From an uncultured Verrucomicrobia subdivision 3 bacterium (GTDB lineage Bacteria; Verrucomicrobiota; Verrucomicrobiia; Limisphaerales; UBA11358), in contig CAILDU010000188.1 in NCBI GenBank assembly GCA_903833055.1, positions 1 through 51,104 on the forward strand: DNA of 51,104 nucleotides. The letters run 5' to 3'. Under the pieces are notes generated by a model. The model did no database searches. It was not told the DNA's origin and saw nothing but the letters and a program-made list of their open reading frames with translations. Of this stretch, positions 42,602-50,858 are shown in pieces. The position numbers and the translations under genes are program-made. Numbering within the stretch: the first letter of the stretch is position 1; each line of letters begins with the position of its first letter.

Positions 42602-45049
42602 TTACGCGCGCAGTTCCACTTTCAACTGCGCCTTCAACGTCTCTAAAACTTTTTCATGCGCGGAATTTACGTCTGCGTCCGTCAAAGTTTTGTCTGTCGC
42701 GCGATAAGTGAAGGCGTAGGCCAAACTCTTTTGTCCTTCCGGCACGCCTTTGCCGCGAAACACGTCGAACAGTTCCATCGTTTCCAAGTTTGCCGCCTTC
42801 GCTTGCTTCACGCTTTGCAAAACGGCCTCGTGCGTCACGGTTTCCGGCACGAGCATCGCCACATCGCGGCGGCTGGAAGGAAATTGCGGCAACGCCTTGA
42901 ATGACTTGCTGGCATTGCGTTTTGACAACAGCAAATCCAGATTAAACTCCGCGAGAAAAACCGCGTCGCGCAAATCGAATTTCTTCGCGAGCGTCGGGAG
43001 CAATTGGCCAAGTTCGCCGAGCGGCAATTTGCCGCCGAGCGTCACCGCTGCGGATTCAAGAAACAGCGCGGTGCTTTCGGCGCGTTTGCCGAACATCACG
43101 CCACGCAGACCGAATTGCTCAATGAATTCTTCGACCAAGCCTTTTAAATCGTAGGCGTCAAACTTCGCATCGCGTTCATCGCCGCTCCAAAAATTCAACG
43201 CACGCTGGCCGGTGATGGCGATGGCGACGTTGCGGTTTTCTTTGGTCTGGCCGTCGGCATTGATGAACACGCGGCCAATTTCGAACAACGCCACTTCATT
43301 ATTTTTCCGCGCAAGATTGTGCCGCAATGAATGAATCAAACCGGGCAACAAACTTGGCCGCAAAACGTCCATGTCCGAACTCAACGGATTTGCCAGCGCA
43401 GCAATTTCGTTTTCGCTCGTGCCGCGAACTTCTGCTTTAGAAATCAGCGTTTGCCCTTGTGCTTCGTTCAAGCCGAGACCGGTCAAAATGCGGCGCGCTT
43501 CGCCAATCTGGTCATAGACGGAATCAAACGCGTTCGTGCCGAGCGCACCGCGCGGCGGCGTGCTGGGAATTTTATCAATGCCGTAAAGTCGGCCGACTTC
43601 TTCAATCAAATCTACTTCGCGCTTCAAATCCACGCGCCAGCTTGGAATCGAAAATGTGGCTTCGCCGGGCGACTGCGTTTTCAATTCCAAACCAAGCTTG
43701 GTGAGAAAAGAAATTTGATCGGAATGCGAAATACCGATGCCAAGCAAATCTTTTGACTTCGCGAAATGCAAAGTAATTTCCTTTTGCTCTTTTGCTTTCG
43801 GATGAACATCCACGACACCTTCCGCGAGTTGGCCACCAGCGGTTTCCAAAATCAATTGCGCCGCGCGCTGGCTTGCCCAATCGCAAATGCCCACGTCCGC
43901 GCCGCGCTCGAAGCGATAACTGGATTCGCTGCGGAGACCGAGCAGCTTGCTCGTGCGGCGAATGTTCACCGGCGAGAAATAGGCGCTCTCGATCAACACA
44001 TCTTTCGTGTCGTTGTTGATTTCCGTGTTCGCGCCGCCCATGACGCCGGCGAGGGCGATGCCTTTTTGTTCGTCGGCAATCAACAGCATTTCATTCGTCA
44101 AAGTGCGTTCCTGATTGTCGAGCGTCTTGAATTTTTCTTTCTCCGTTGCGCGCCGCACGACGATGGTCGGCTTGCCATCCGCATTTTTGGAAATCAAATG
44201 ATAATCAAACGCGTGCAGCGGCTGGCCGGTTTCGAGCATGACGTAATTCGTCACGTCCACGACGTTGCTGATGCTGCGGATGCCGACTTTTTCCAAAGTG
44301 CTTTTCAACCAATCAGGACTTGCGCCAATCTTCACGCCTTTGATGACGCGCGCGGTATAGCGCGGACAAATCTCCGCGTCTTCGATGCGAACGGCGACGA
44401 GGCTTTCAACTTTTTCTCCCGTAGATTGAATTTTTATTTCTGGAATCCGCAGCGCATTGCCCGTCACCGCCGCGATTTCGCGGGCGATGCCGATGACGCT
44501 GTTCAAGTCCGGACGATTCGGCGTGACTTCCAAATCATAAACCACGTCGCTGCCGCTGCGGCCAAGAAATTCGCCAAACGGTTTTCCAACCGTCGCATCG
44601 GCGGGCAAAATTAAAAGTCCGTCCTCTGTTTTCAGTCCAATACTCGCGGGATCAAGTTGCAATTCTTCATGCGAGCAAAGCATTCCGTGTGATTCCACGC
44701 CGCGAATTTTTCCCACTTTAATCGTGAACGGTTCTTTATCGCCGGGCTTCATCGGCAAAGACGCGCCCGGCAAAATTAAAGGCACTTTGTCGCCCGCCTG
44801 AAAATTCTGCGCGCCGCAAACAATCTGGCGTTCGCCATTGCCGTCGTTGACGCGGCAAATCGAAAGCTTATCCGCGCCGGGATGTTTGTCGCGCGTGATG
44901 ACCTGCGCGACGACGATGCCGTCGAACGCGCCGGAAATTTTCTGCACGCCTTCGACTTCGAGGCCGAGCATGGTGAGCCGCTCGGTGAGTTCCTCGGGCG
45001 ACCAGTTGAAATCAACGTATTGTTTGAGCCAGTTTAAGGTGACTTTCAT
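42602..45049 (-). CDS. pheT: Phenylalanyl-tRNA synthetase beta subunit
   Basis: The 815-residue protein has the standard bacterial layout: MKVTLNWLKQYVDFNWSPEE, a tRNA-binding OB domain (SICRVNDGNGERQIVCGAQN, GMLCSHEELQL), B3/B4 editing domain (TNYVMLETGQPLHAFDYHLI), B5, the synthetase-like core and the C-terminal ferredoxin-fold anticodon-binding domain (FPSSRRDVAMLVPE). PheS normally sits directly upstream; here the upstream gene is a divergent epimerase, so pheS must lie elsewhere. Confidence 0.97.
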   Translation of the reverse strand: MKVTLNWLKQYVDFNWSPEELTERLTMLGLEVEGVQKISGAFDGIVVAQVITRDKHPGADKLSICRVNDGNGERQIVCGAQNFQAGDKVPLILPGASLPMKPGDKEPFTIKVGKIRGVESHGMLCSHEELQLDPASIGLKTEDGLLILPADATVGKPFGEFLGRSGSDVVYDLEVTPNRPDLNSVIGIAREIAAVTGNALRIPEIKIQSTGEKVESLVAVRIEDAEICPRYTARVIKGVKIGASPDWLKSTLEKVGIRSISNVVDVTNYVMLETGQPLHAFDYHLISKNADGKPTIVVRRATEKEKFKTLDNQERTLTNEMLLIADEQKGIALAGVMGGANTEINNDTKDVLIESAYFSPVNIRRTSKLLGLRSESSYRFERGADVGICDWASQRAAQLILETAGGQLAEGVVDVHPKAKEQKEITLHFAKSKDLLGIGISHSDQISFLTKLGLELKTQSPGEATFSIPSWRVDLKREVDLIEEVGRLYGIDKIPSTPPRGALGTNAFDSVYDQIGEARRILTGLGLNEAQGQTLISKAEVRGTSENEIAALANPLSSDMDVLRPSLLPGLIHSLRHNLARKNNEVALFEIGRVFINADGQTKENRNVAIAITGQRALNFWSGDERDAKFDAYDLKGLVEEFIEQFGLRGVMFGKRAESTALFLESAAVTLGGKLPLGELGQLLPTLAKKFDLRDAVFLAEFNLDLLLSKRNASKSFKALPQFPSSRRDVAMLVPETVTHEAVLQSVKQAKAANLETMELFDVFRGKGVPEGQKSLAYAFTYRATDKTLTDADVNSAHEKVLETLKAQLKVELRA

Positions 45050-45178
45050 TGCAAATTATTCCTGCAATGAAACACTAAAACTGCCGCGCTCGAAACCAAA
45101 TTCTTTTTGCCGTTGGAAAAATAATTTCTGCGGCGCGTCGCGCTCGACACTGGGCGTCGCCGTTGTTAGCGTGGCGGC

Positions 45179-46132
45179 ATGAATTTTCTCGTCACCGGCG
45201 GCGCGGGCTTCATCGGCTCGCACGTTTGCGAACGCCTGCTCCACGACGGCCACCGCGTCTGGGCGTTCGATGACCTGAACGATTTTTACGATCCGCAAAT
45301 TAAGCGGCGCACGCTCGCGGACATCGCGGCACTCGGCAAACCGTTCACTTTTGTTCACGGCGATGTCACGGACGTTCGCGCGGTGAATGAACTTTTTTCT
45401 GCAACGAAATTTGATCAAATCATTCATCTCGCCGCGCGCGCGGGTGTGCGTCCGAGCTTGGAACAACCGGCGCTTTACCAACGCGTGAATGTCGAAGGCA
45501 CGGTCAACCTACTCGAAGCTGCGCGCAAAACGGGCGTGAAGAAAATCACCATCGCGTCGTCGTCGTCCGTTTATGGCGTGAATGCGAAAGTTCCGTTCAG
45601 CGAAAGCGACCTGATTTTTTCCGCCATCTCGCCTTACGCTGCCAGCAAACTCGCGTGCGAAGCGCTCGGACACACTTACCATCATGTTTACGGCTTCGAC
45701 GTGGCGATGCTGCGTTTCTTCACGGTTTACGGCCCGCGCCAACGACCGGATTTGGCGATTCATAAATTCACGAAGCTGATTGACGCGGGCAAACCGATTC
45801 CCGTTTTCGGCGATGGCAGCACGGCGCGCGACCACACTTTTGTGACGGACATTCTCGACGGCATTCTCGCCTGCACGAAAAAGGAATTTGGTTTTGAAAT
45901 TTTCAACCTCGGCGAATCGCAGACCATTCGCTTGGATCAATTGATTTCGCTCATCGAATCCGCGCTCGGCAAAAAAGCCGTCATTGACCGGCAACCATTG
46001 CAGCCCGGCGACGTGCCGATCACTTTCGCCGACATTTCCAAAGCGCAAAAAATGCTCGGCTACAATCCGCAGGTGAAAGCGGAAAAAGGCATTCCGTTAT
46101 TTGTTGATTGGTTCCGCAAAAACCGGCACTAA
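45179..46132 (+). CDS. NAD-dependent sugar-nucleotide epimerase (UDP-glucuronate 4-epimerase-like)
   Basis: The 317-residue short-chain dehydrogenase/epimerase has the Rossmann motif MNFLVTGGAGFIGSHVCERL, the catalytic Ser in ITIASSSSVYG, and Tyr/Lys in ISPYAASKLACEALGHTYH. FDDLNDFYDPQIKRRTL and LRFFTVYGPRQRPDLAIHKF are typical of UDP-glucuronate 4-epimerases, which supply UDP-galacturonate for surface polysaccharides. Substrate specificity is inferred. Confidence 0.9.
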   Translation: MNFLVTGGAGFIGSHVCERLLHDGHRVWAFDDLNDFYDPQIKRRTLADIAALGKPFTFVHGDVTDVRAVNELFSATKFDQIIHLAARAGVRPSLEQPALYQRVNVEGTVNLLEAARKTGVKKITIASSSSVYGVNAKVPFSESDLIFSAISPYAASKLACEALGHTYHHVYGFDVAMLRFFTVYGPRQRPDLAIHKFTKLIDAGKPIPVFGDGSTARDHTFVTDILDGILACTKKEFGFEIFNLGESQTIRLDQLISLIESALGKKAVIDRQPLQPGDVPITFADISKAQKMLGYNPQVKAEKGIPLFVDWFRKNRH

Positions 46133-46153
46133 TGGAATTATTCAGTTAGCGCA

Positions 46154-46735
46154 ATGAGCGATAAAAAAATCACCCGGCCGCAGTTTCGCGAGGCGCTTGC
46201 CGCTTGGCAGGAAGTTCTCGCCGCGCGCAATTTGCCCGCCGAGCCGCTCTGGATTTTTGCTGAAAATCTTTGCTTCGAACCGTCGCTCGCGATTCCCGGC
46301 AGCCTGCGCGTCGGTTTTCAAACGCGCTTTACGCCGCCAGCGGACGACGCGTTGGAAATTGCCTACGACCAATTTTCCGAGACTGGTGCGCGCATGGTTT
46401 TTTATCGGCTCGGTTCTTCGCCGCGTGGTTCCATTTGCATTTTGTTGTGCGATGACTGGTTTGCCGAACGCAATGAGCGCGACGGCTTTCAACGCCGTGA
46501 TGATTGGGGAATTTCATTTTACCCCGGCGTCAGCGGCGACATTGAAGAAGTCACCGACCTGCCCCGCTGGGTGCGCCGCGTGAAACAAAACTACGCCTTC
46601 CGCGATTTTGATTTTGCGATGTCGCTCGCCACGATTGATGAAATAAAAATCCACGGCCGCACGCTGCAACCTTACGAGCGTTTTGCGGAAACGATGCTGA
46701 ACCGTCTGCGCCGGATGATGGGCAATCCCGCCTGA
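46154..46735 (+). CDS. Conserved-looking hypothetical protein
   Basis: The 193-residue soluble protein (MSDKKITRPQFREALAAWQE) has a mixed alpha/beta pattern with strands near SLRVGFQTRF, ARMVFYRLG and SICILLCDDWF, and a segment GISFYPGVSGDIEEVTDLPR. I do not recognise the family. Codon use and composition match the neighbours, so it looks like a genuine gene. It lies 21 nt after the epimerase and converges with mlaD. Confidence 0.75.
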   Translation: MSDKKITRPQFREALAAWQEVLAARNLPAEPLWIFAENLCFEPSLAIPGSLRVGFQTRFTPPADDALEIAYDQFSETGARMVFYRLGSSPRGSICILLCDDWFAERNERDGFQRRDDWGISFYPGVSGDIEEVTDLPRWVRRVKQNYAFRDFDFAMSLATIDEIKIHGRTLQPYERFAETMLNRLRRMMGNPA

Positions 46736-46737
46736 AA

Positions 46738-47907
46738 TTACTTCCGTGTGGCTTTTGCGGGCGGCGCGTTCGTCGCCTTGGTCTTGAATGCGGAACGCAG
46801 CAGCCAGTGGCGTTTCAAACCCTGCACCAAATCGTCTGCGTCAATCACCGCTTTGGAAATGCCGGCGAGCATATTGGAGTTCGACTGCACCTGGACATTT
46901 AAGTTGCTCGTGATGCCCGCGAGATTTTCCAGCGTCGCGCCAACTTGCAACGTCAGCAAATTCAAATTGGTGTCCACATTGATAACCAGCGCATTTGCGT
47001 TTGTAACCAATGGCTGCGCGGCGATCAGCGTGCTATTCAAATTGGAAGTTGCATTCGCCGCGTTGTCCAGCACGGTGGAAATTTTATTCGTCAGGCTCAA
47101 AATATTTGGCAGCGCGATTTCAATTTGACCGACAAGTTTATCCAGCCGCTCGGCCACGGGCACGGATTCCAGCGCGGGCAATTCCATCGGCGGACTATTT
47201 TTGTGATCGTAAAAATCGTAGCGATGCAACGGCTCGCGCCACACGGCCACGATGGCTTTACCGCGAGCCTTGTTGTTGTAGGCAAAAACGGAATTGGATT
47301 CCAGATTCAGACTCGCGAGCAAATCCAGATTCGATTGCACCAGCCCGTCGTAAGGTTGATAAGGTTTGAAAATAATGTTGGATTGCGCGTCAAAAACAAA
47401 TTGCGACAACTGCCATTCGCCCGGTTGCGCGGCGACGAGTTCTTTCAACTCGGAAATCGTTTTGTAAAAAATCGGTTGCGTCACGCAGAGCGCGTAGCCG
47501 TTCGTTCCGCGCGTCACTTCAAGCTGGCTCGTGCCGAGAAAACCGGAGTTCACCTTCACATACGAACCGCCGGTCCAGATGTAGCGGAAATAATTATCGC
47601 GCACTTCAAATTCCACGCGGACATTGTGCGGATTGCCCGGTTCCATTGCGTGAATCCGCGTAATGTCGCCGACGGGAAAACCCATCATCACGACGGGATC
47701 GCCCACTTTCAACCCCGCCGAACTTTGGACGTAAGTGGCGAATTGCGCCTTCGTCAGAAACCAGCCTTTGCGCTCCGCCGTGTGATAAATGTAATAGCCA
47801 AAACCAAAGAGCAGCAGTGCGCTCGCGAGGAACACAAACCAACCGACGGCGCGTTCCATTTTGTTGAGGCGCGTTCGCAGTTGCGGGGTCAAATCTTGCA
47901 GCGGCAT
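46738..47907 (-). CDS. mlaD: MlaD-type MCE-domain lipid-binding protein
   Basis: The 389-residue protein has an N-terminal membrane anchor (GWFVFLASALLLFGFGYYIY) and an MCE domain starting YVQSSAGLKVGDPVVMMGFP with VGDITRIHAM. The C-terminal 200 residues are helical with repeated Asn-rich heptads (LTNKISTVLDNAANATSNLN, ENLAGITSNLNVQVQSNSNM), as in MCE proteins that form needles or tubes. It binds and moves phospholipid at the inner membrane with MlaE and MlaF. It starts 12 nt after mlaF. Confidence 0.9.
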   Translation of the reverse strand: MPLQDLTPQLRTRLNKMERAVGWFVFLASALLLFGFGYYIYHTAERKGWFLTKAQFATYVQSSAGLKVGDPVVMMGFPVGDITRIHAMEPGNPHNVRVEFEVRDNYFRYIWTGGSYVKVNSGFLGTSQLEVTRGTNGYALCVTQPIFYKTISELKELVAAQPGEWQLSQFVFDAQSNIIFKPYQPYDGLVQSNLDLLASLNLESNSVFAYNNKARGKAIVAVWREPLHRYDFYDHKNSPPMELPALESVPVAERLDKLVGQIEIALPNILSLTNKISTVLDNAANATSNLNSTLIAAQPLVTNANALVINVDTNLNLLTLQVGATLENLAGITSNLNVQVQSNSNMLAGISKAVIDADDLVQGLKRHWLLRSAFKTKATNAPPAKATRK

Positions 47908-47919
47908 AAAATTATCGGG

Positions 47920-48708
47920 TCACATGATTGCGCCAGTTGGCTCGACCAGCAATTCTTTTACGGCGGAGCTGGCGGACGATGCGACTTCGTTCCAGACGCC
48001 AATCACGGAAAAAACCTTTTCATCCAGCACGGCAAATTTTCTTTGCGGATGCCGCCACGAACGCAAATCGTCGGTGCTCGCAATAATTGTCAGCGGCTGA
48101 CCGCCGAACCAAGAGTGGCCGAGACGGAGTTGTTCGAGAAATTGCAGCAGCCATTGGCGATGTCGCACGCCGAGTCCGCCCAGCGGTTGGTCGAGCAACA
48201 GCAATTCCGGCTTCAAAATCAAGGCGCGAGCGAGCGCGGCGCGCTGCCGCCAGTTGGCCGCGAGATTGGCCGAAGTGGAATCGGCAAACGGCGTCAGCTC
48301 CATGATTTCCAATAGTTTTTCTACCGTATCTGCAACTTCGGAATCAGAAAGATTTTTTTGATAGCGCAGCGGCAGCGCGACATTTTCCGCGACGGTCAGG
48401 CTGTTGAATAATTTTCCACCGGCGAAAACAAAACCGACGCGCAGGCGTTCCGCGAGTTGCGCTTCGCCGAAGGAATTGGTTTCGCAGCCGAACAAACGGC
48501 AGCTTCCGCGCGTGGGCAAAAGCAGGCCGGCAGCGGTCATCAAAAAATCGCTTTTGCCGGATTGCGGCTGGCCGGCGACGATCCAAAATTCGCCGGGCGC
48601 GACGGACCAATTTACATTTTCGACGACGTTCAACGTCGAATCGCGCAGCGTGCTGATGGTTGCCCCGCGCATTTCGAGGATCGTGGAATTGGAAGTGGTT
48701 TCGCTCAT
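47920..48708 (-). CDS. mlaF: MlaF-type ABC ATPase with degenerate catalytic motifs
   Basis: The 262-residue protein aligns with MlaF over its length. Walker A is intact (GQPQSGKS, residues 46-53). The Q-loop Gln is replaced (FVFAGGKLF, residue 96), the signature LSGGQ reads NLAAN (148-152), Walker B is LLLLDQP with Gln174 in place of the catalytic Glu, the D-loop Asp is Gly180, and the switch His is Thr212 (IIASTDD). It therefore probably binds ATP but hydrolyses it poorly, or acts differently. Its ATG follows directly on the stop codon of the inserted propeller gene. Confidence 0.88.
   Translation of the reverse strand: MSETTSNSTILEMRGATISTLRDSTLNVVENVNWSVAPGEFWIVAGQPQSGKSDFLMTAAGLLLPTRGSCRLFGCETNSFGEAQLAERLRVGFVFAGGKLFNSLTVAENVALPLRYQKNLSDSEVADTVEKLLEIMELTPFADSTSANLAANWRQRAALARALILKPELLLLDQPLGGLGVRHRQWLLQFLEQLRLGHSWFGGQPLTIIASTDDLRSWRHPQRKFAVLDEKVFSVIGVWNEVASSASSAVKELLVEPTGAIM
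48698..48708. repeat. Left copy of the 11-bp direct repeat
   Basis: GTTTCGCTCAT, the complement of the first 11 bases of mlaF (ATGAGCGAAAC), is found again at 49933-49943. The two copies flank the inserted propeller gene. Confidence 0.9.
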
Positions 48709-49881
48709 TTATTGCAATTGAACTGAACGATAAAATCTATGCCCAGAAACAGGAGAACTCGTGTCAATCCATAGATACGGACTATAAGGAAGTGAAAGAT
48801 TTGTTAAAATCAGCCAACTCGAATTCAGGCTGGTAGAATATTGAATTTGATAAGTTAATCCCGGTGTTCCGTTAATTGTGATTCCAGGATAAATTGATAA
48901 CGCAAGAATTGCTGGAGGGAAATTTGAAGGAGATGCCACGAGTCCAGACTGGTAAAGACTGTTGGTTCCAGAACCAATGAATATTCCTTGACCATATGTA
49001 ATAATTGAATTTGGGAAGCTGAAATAATTGGTCGCCACTTTTGTCCATGAATATCCATCTGAACTTGAAAAGATGCCGGCAGATCCATTTGCGGTTCCGC
49101 TATAGACAAACTGGCCTCCACCAAAAGTCAAAGTCCCAGACAATTGAAAAAGCCCGCTGTTTGTAGTCCAATTTGCAAGGTCAGCCGATGTATAAAAAAA
49201 GCTTTGAGAAAACCCATTTGCAACATATACACCGTTACCATATACGATTTTTCCAAAAGAGTTATTACTAGGATTTTGTGGGAAAGTATGGACGAATTGC
49301 CAAGTTACTCCGTCGAAAGATGAAAAAACGTATCCGCTTCCAAACAATTCGGCAATCAAGACAAAAGCGCCATTTGCGTATGTAATACAATTTGGATAAA
49401 AAACTGGCTGATACTCTGACCAGTTCCAATTTGGAGAGGCAATAGAAGCCGACAACAATTCATTCGTTCCAATAAAAACCCATGTTCCATTGCCATAGCT
49501 GGCGGAAACAAGAGGAACTGCATTTGTGTAAAGAGGATTCCAATTCAAGCCATTAGTTGATTGGTAAATGACTCTGGAAGTTGAGTTGCTCATTCCAAAC
49601 GTAACAAATAGTCCGTTTCCAAAAGCAACCCCAGCTGGGCTAAGTATTGGTGGACTGGCATAGGCTGTCCAATTTGAGCCATCATGGGAAATGAAACGCA
49701 ATCCACCACCCACACCAACAAATGTGCCATTCCCGTATGCAATGCTGTTTACAGGCGCGGGACCGCTAAAAACTTGGTTCCAGTTCGTCACTCCGCTTTG
49801 CGAAAAAGAGTTAGCTGCGAAAGCAAGGAAAGCGATTACCCAAATCATCTTCAACTTAAAGGCAGCTCTTATTTTTTCCAT
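48709..49881 (-). CDS. Secreted seven-bladed beta-propeller protein inserted in the mla operon
   Basis: The 390-residue product has a signal peptide (MIWVIAFLAFAANSFSQ within the first 28 residues). The mature part repeats a blade with YGNGTFV-type cores seven times: YGNGTFV, FGNGLFV, YGNGTWV, YANGAFV, YGNGVYV, FGGGQFV and YGQGIFI, most followed by SxDGxxW-like loops. The C-terminal 60 residues (PGLTYQIQYSTSLNSSWLIL, then SGHRFYRSVQLQ) form a terminal module like that of the GH78 enzyme. Base composition is clearly more AT-rich than in the mla genes. The stop TAA abuts the mlaF ATG. Confidence 0.9.
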   Translation of the reverse strand: MEKIRAAFKLKMIWVIAFLAFAANSFSQSGVTNWNQVFSGPAPVNSIAYGNGTFVGVGGGLRFISHDGSNWTAYASPPILSPAGVAFGNGLFVTFGMSNSTSRVIYQSTNGLNWNPLYTNAVPLVSASYGNGTWVFIGTNELLSASIASPNWNWSEYQPVFYPNCITYANGAFVLIAELFGSGYVFSSFDGVTWQFVHTFPQNPSNNSFGKIVYGNGVYVANGFSQSFFYTSADLANWTTNSGLFQLSGTLTFGGGQFVYSGTANGSAGIFSSSDGYSWTKVATNYFSFPNSIITYGQGIFIGSGTNSLYQSGLVASPSNFPPAILALSIYPGITINGTPGLTYQIQYSTSLNSSWLILTNLSLPYSPYLWIDTSSPVSGHRFYRSVQLQ

Positions 49882-49913
49882 AGTCTGAAAAGATAGTTAA
49901 CTTTATCGCGATT

Positions 49914-49943
49914 TTAATTGATATTGAAAGCTGTTTCGCTCAT
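49914..49943 (-). other. Nine-codon remnant of the original mlaF start
   Basis: Starting at the ATG that overlaps the mlaE stop (ATGA), the frame reads MSETAFNIN and then stops. The first four codons copy those of mlaF up to the third base of codon 4 (MSET). It is best read as the upstream copy of the target-site repeat, though it might still be translated as a mini-cistron. Confidence 0.7.
49933..49943. repeat. Right copy of the 11-bp direct repeat
   Basis: GTTTCGCTCAT is identical to 48698-48708. Deleting one copy with the sequence between them would restore an ATGA overlap between mlaE and mlaF. Confidence 0.9.
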
Positions 49944-50800
49944 GTCACGAGATAAAGCACAATGAACACCGCGTCAATCAGCACGCAGACGACGACGCCT
50001 TGCGTGACCGCGCGCACGGCCACGCGCGAGACATCTTCGAGGCGCAGCGGTTGCGCGAGGCCGTGATAGCACGTCACGATGGCGATGAAAAATCCGAAGG
50101 TCATCGTCTTCAACGCGAGCAGCGCGAAGTCCAGCCAGTTTAATGCCTCGGCAATTTGTTTGAAATAATCGCCTGGCGTCAGTGGCACGTCCTGCAAAAA
50201 CGCAAACAGATAGCCACTCGCGAGTGCGCCGAGAATGAGATAAATCGTCAGCGCAAAAATTCCCAGCGCCATGCCGATGACGCGCGGCATGATGAGATAA
50301 TGCACGGGATCAATGCCGAGCGCTTCGAGCGCTTCGACTTCGCCGAGCGCGCGCGCGGTGCCGAGTTCGATGACGTTGGCCGTGCCGACGCGCGCGAGCA
50401 CGAGCATCGCGGTGAGCAGCGGGCCGAGTTCGCGCACGATGACAATGACCATTGTCGAACCGAGATAATCCGTCGCACCAACTTGCGCGAGCGCGGAAAC
50501 GGTTTGGCCAACAACGAGAAAACCCAATGCCAGTGCGACGAAAAAGAACATCGGCAACAGCGACACACCCGCGCGGTTGATTTCGTGACGGACGCGCGGC
50601 TGCATGACGCTGCGCGCGAAGCTGAATTTGTTGAGAATGACGCCAAGCGTGATGAGCGCAAACGCGCCGAGTCCTTGCACGGTGAGCAACGCGAGAAATA
50701 ATTTCCGGCCAAGCTGGTCGGTGTAGGATTTGGGCGTGGCGGCGTGACGGAACACTTGAAGGTTCGTCAGTTGAAATGCCTTTGCCAGATTGCCACGCAT
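49940..50800 (-). CDS. mlaE: MlaE-type ABC permease
   Basis: The ATG at 50800 (MRGNLAKAFQLTNLQVFRHA) gives 286 residues; a TTG seven codons earlier is less likely. The family core is IVIVRELGPLLTAMLVLARV, VIELGTARALGEVEALEALG and DPVHYLIMPRVIGM, with five or six membrane helices. It moves phospholipid together with MlaF and MlaD. Its stop is ATGA, overlapping an ATG that was probably the original start of mlaF. Confidence 0.94.
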   Translation of the reverse strand: MRGNLAKAFQLTNLQVFRHAATPKSYTDQLGRKLFLALLTVQGLGAFALITLGVILNKFSFARSVMQPRVRHEINRAGVSLLPMFFFVALALGFLVVGQTVSALAQVGATDYLGSTMVIVIVRELGPLLTAMLVLARVGTANVIELGTARALGEVEALEALGIDPVHYLIMPRVIGMALGIFALTIYLILGALASGYLFAFLQDVPLTPGDYFKQIAEALNWLDFALLALKTMTFGFFIAIVTCYHGLAQPLRLEDVSRVAVRAVTQGVVVCVLIDAVFIVLYLVT

Positions 50801-50858
50801 GAATTGAATCGTAGGACGCAAACACTATGCGGTCAAAAGAGATTTTCCACCGCGCGAA

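Noticed and set aside
46945..48315. 456-codon plus-strand frame opposite mlaD and mlaF
   Set aside because: It spans two unrelated real genes on the other strand and has no family features.
48709..49881. Sialidase
   Set aside because: The seven blades lack the Asp-box order and catalytic Arg triad of sialidases; only the propeller fold is supported.
48709..49932. Classical insertion sequence
   Set aside because: There is no transposase and no clear terminal inverted repeat; only the 11-bp direct repeat supports insertion.
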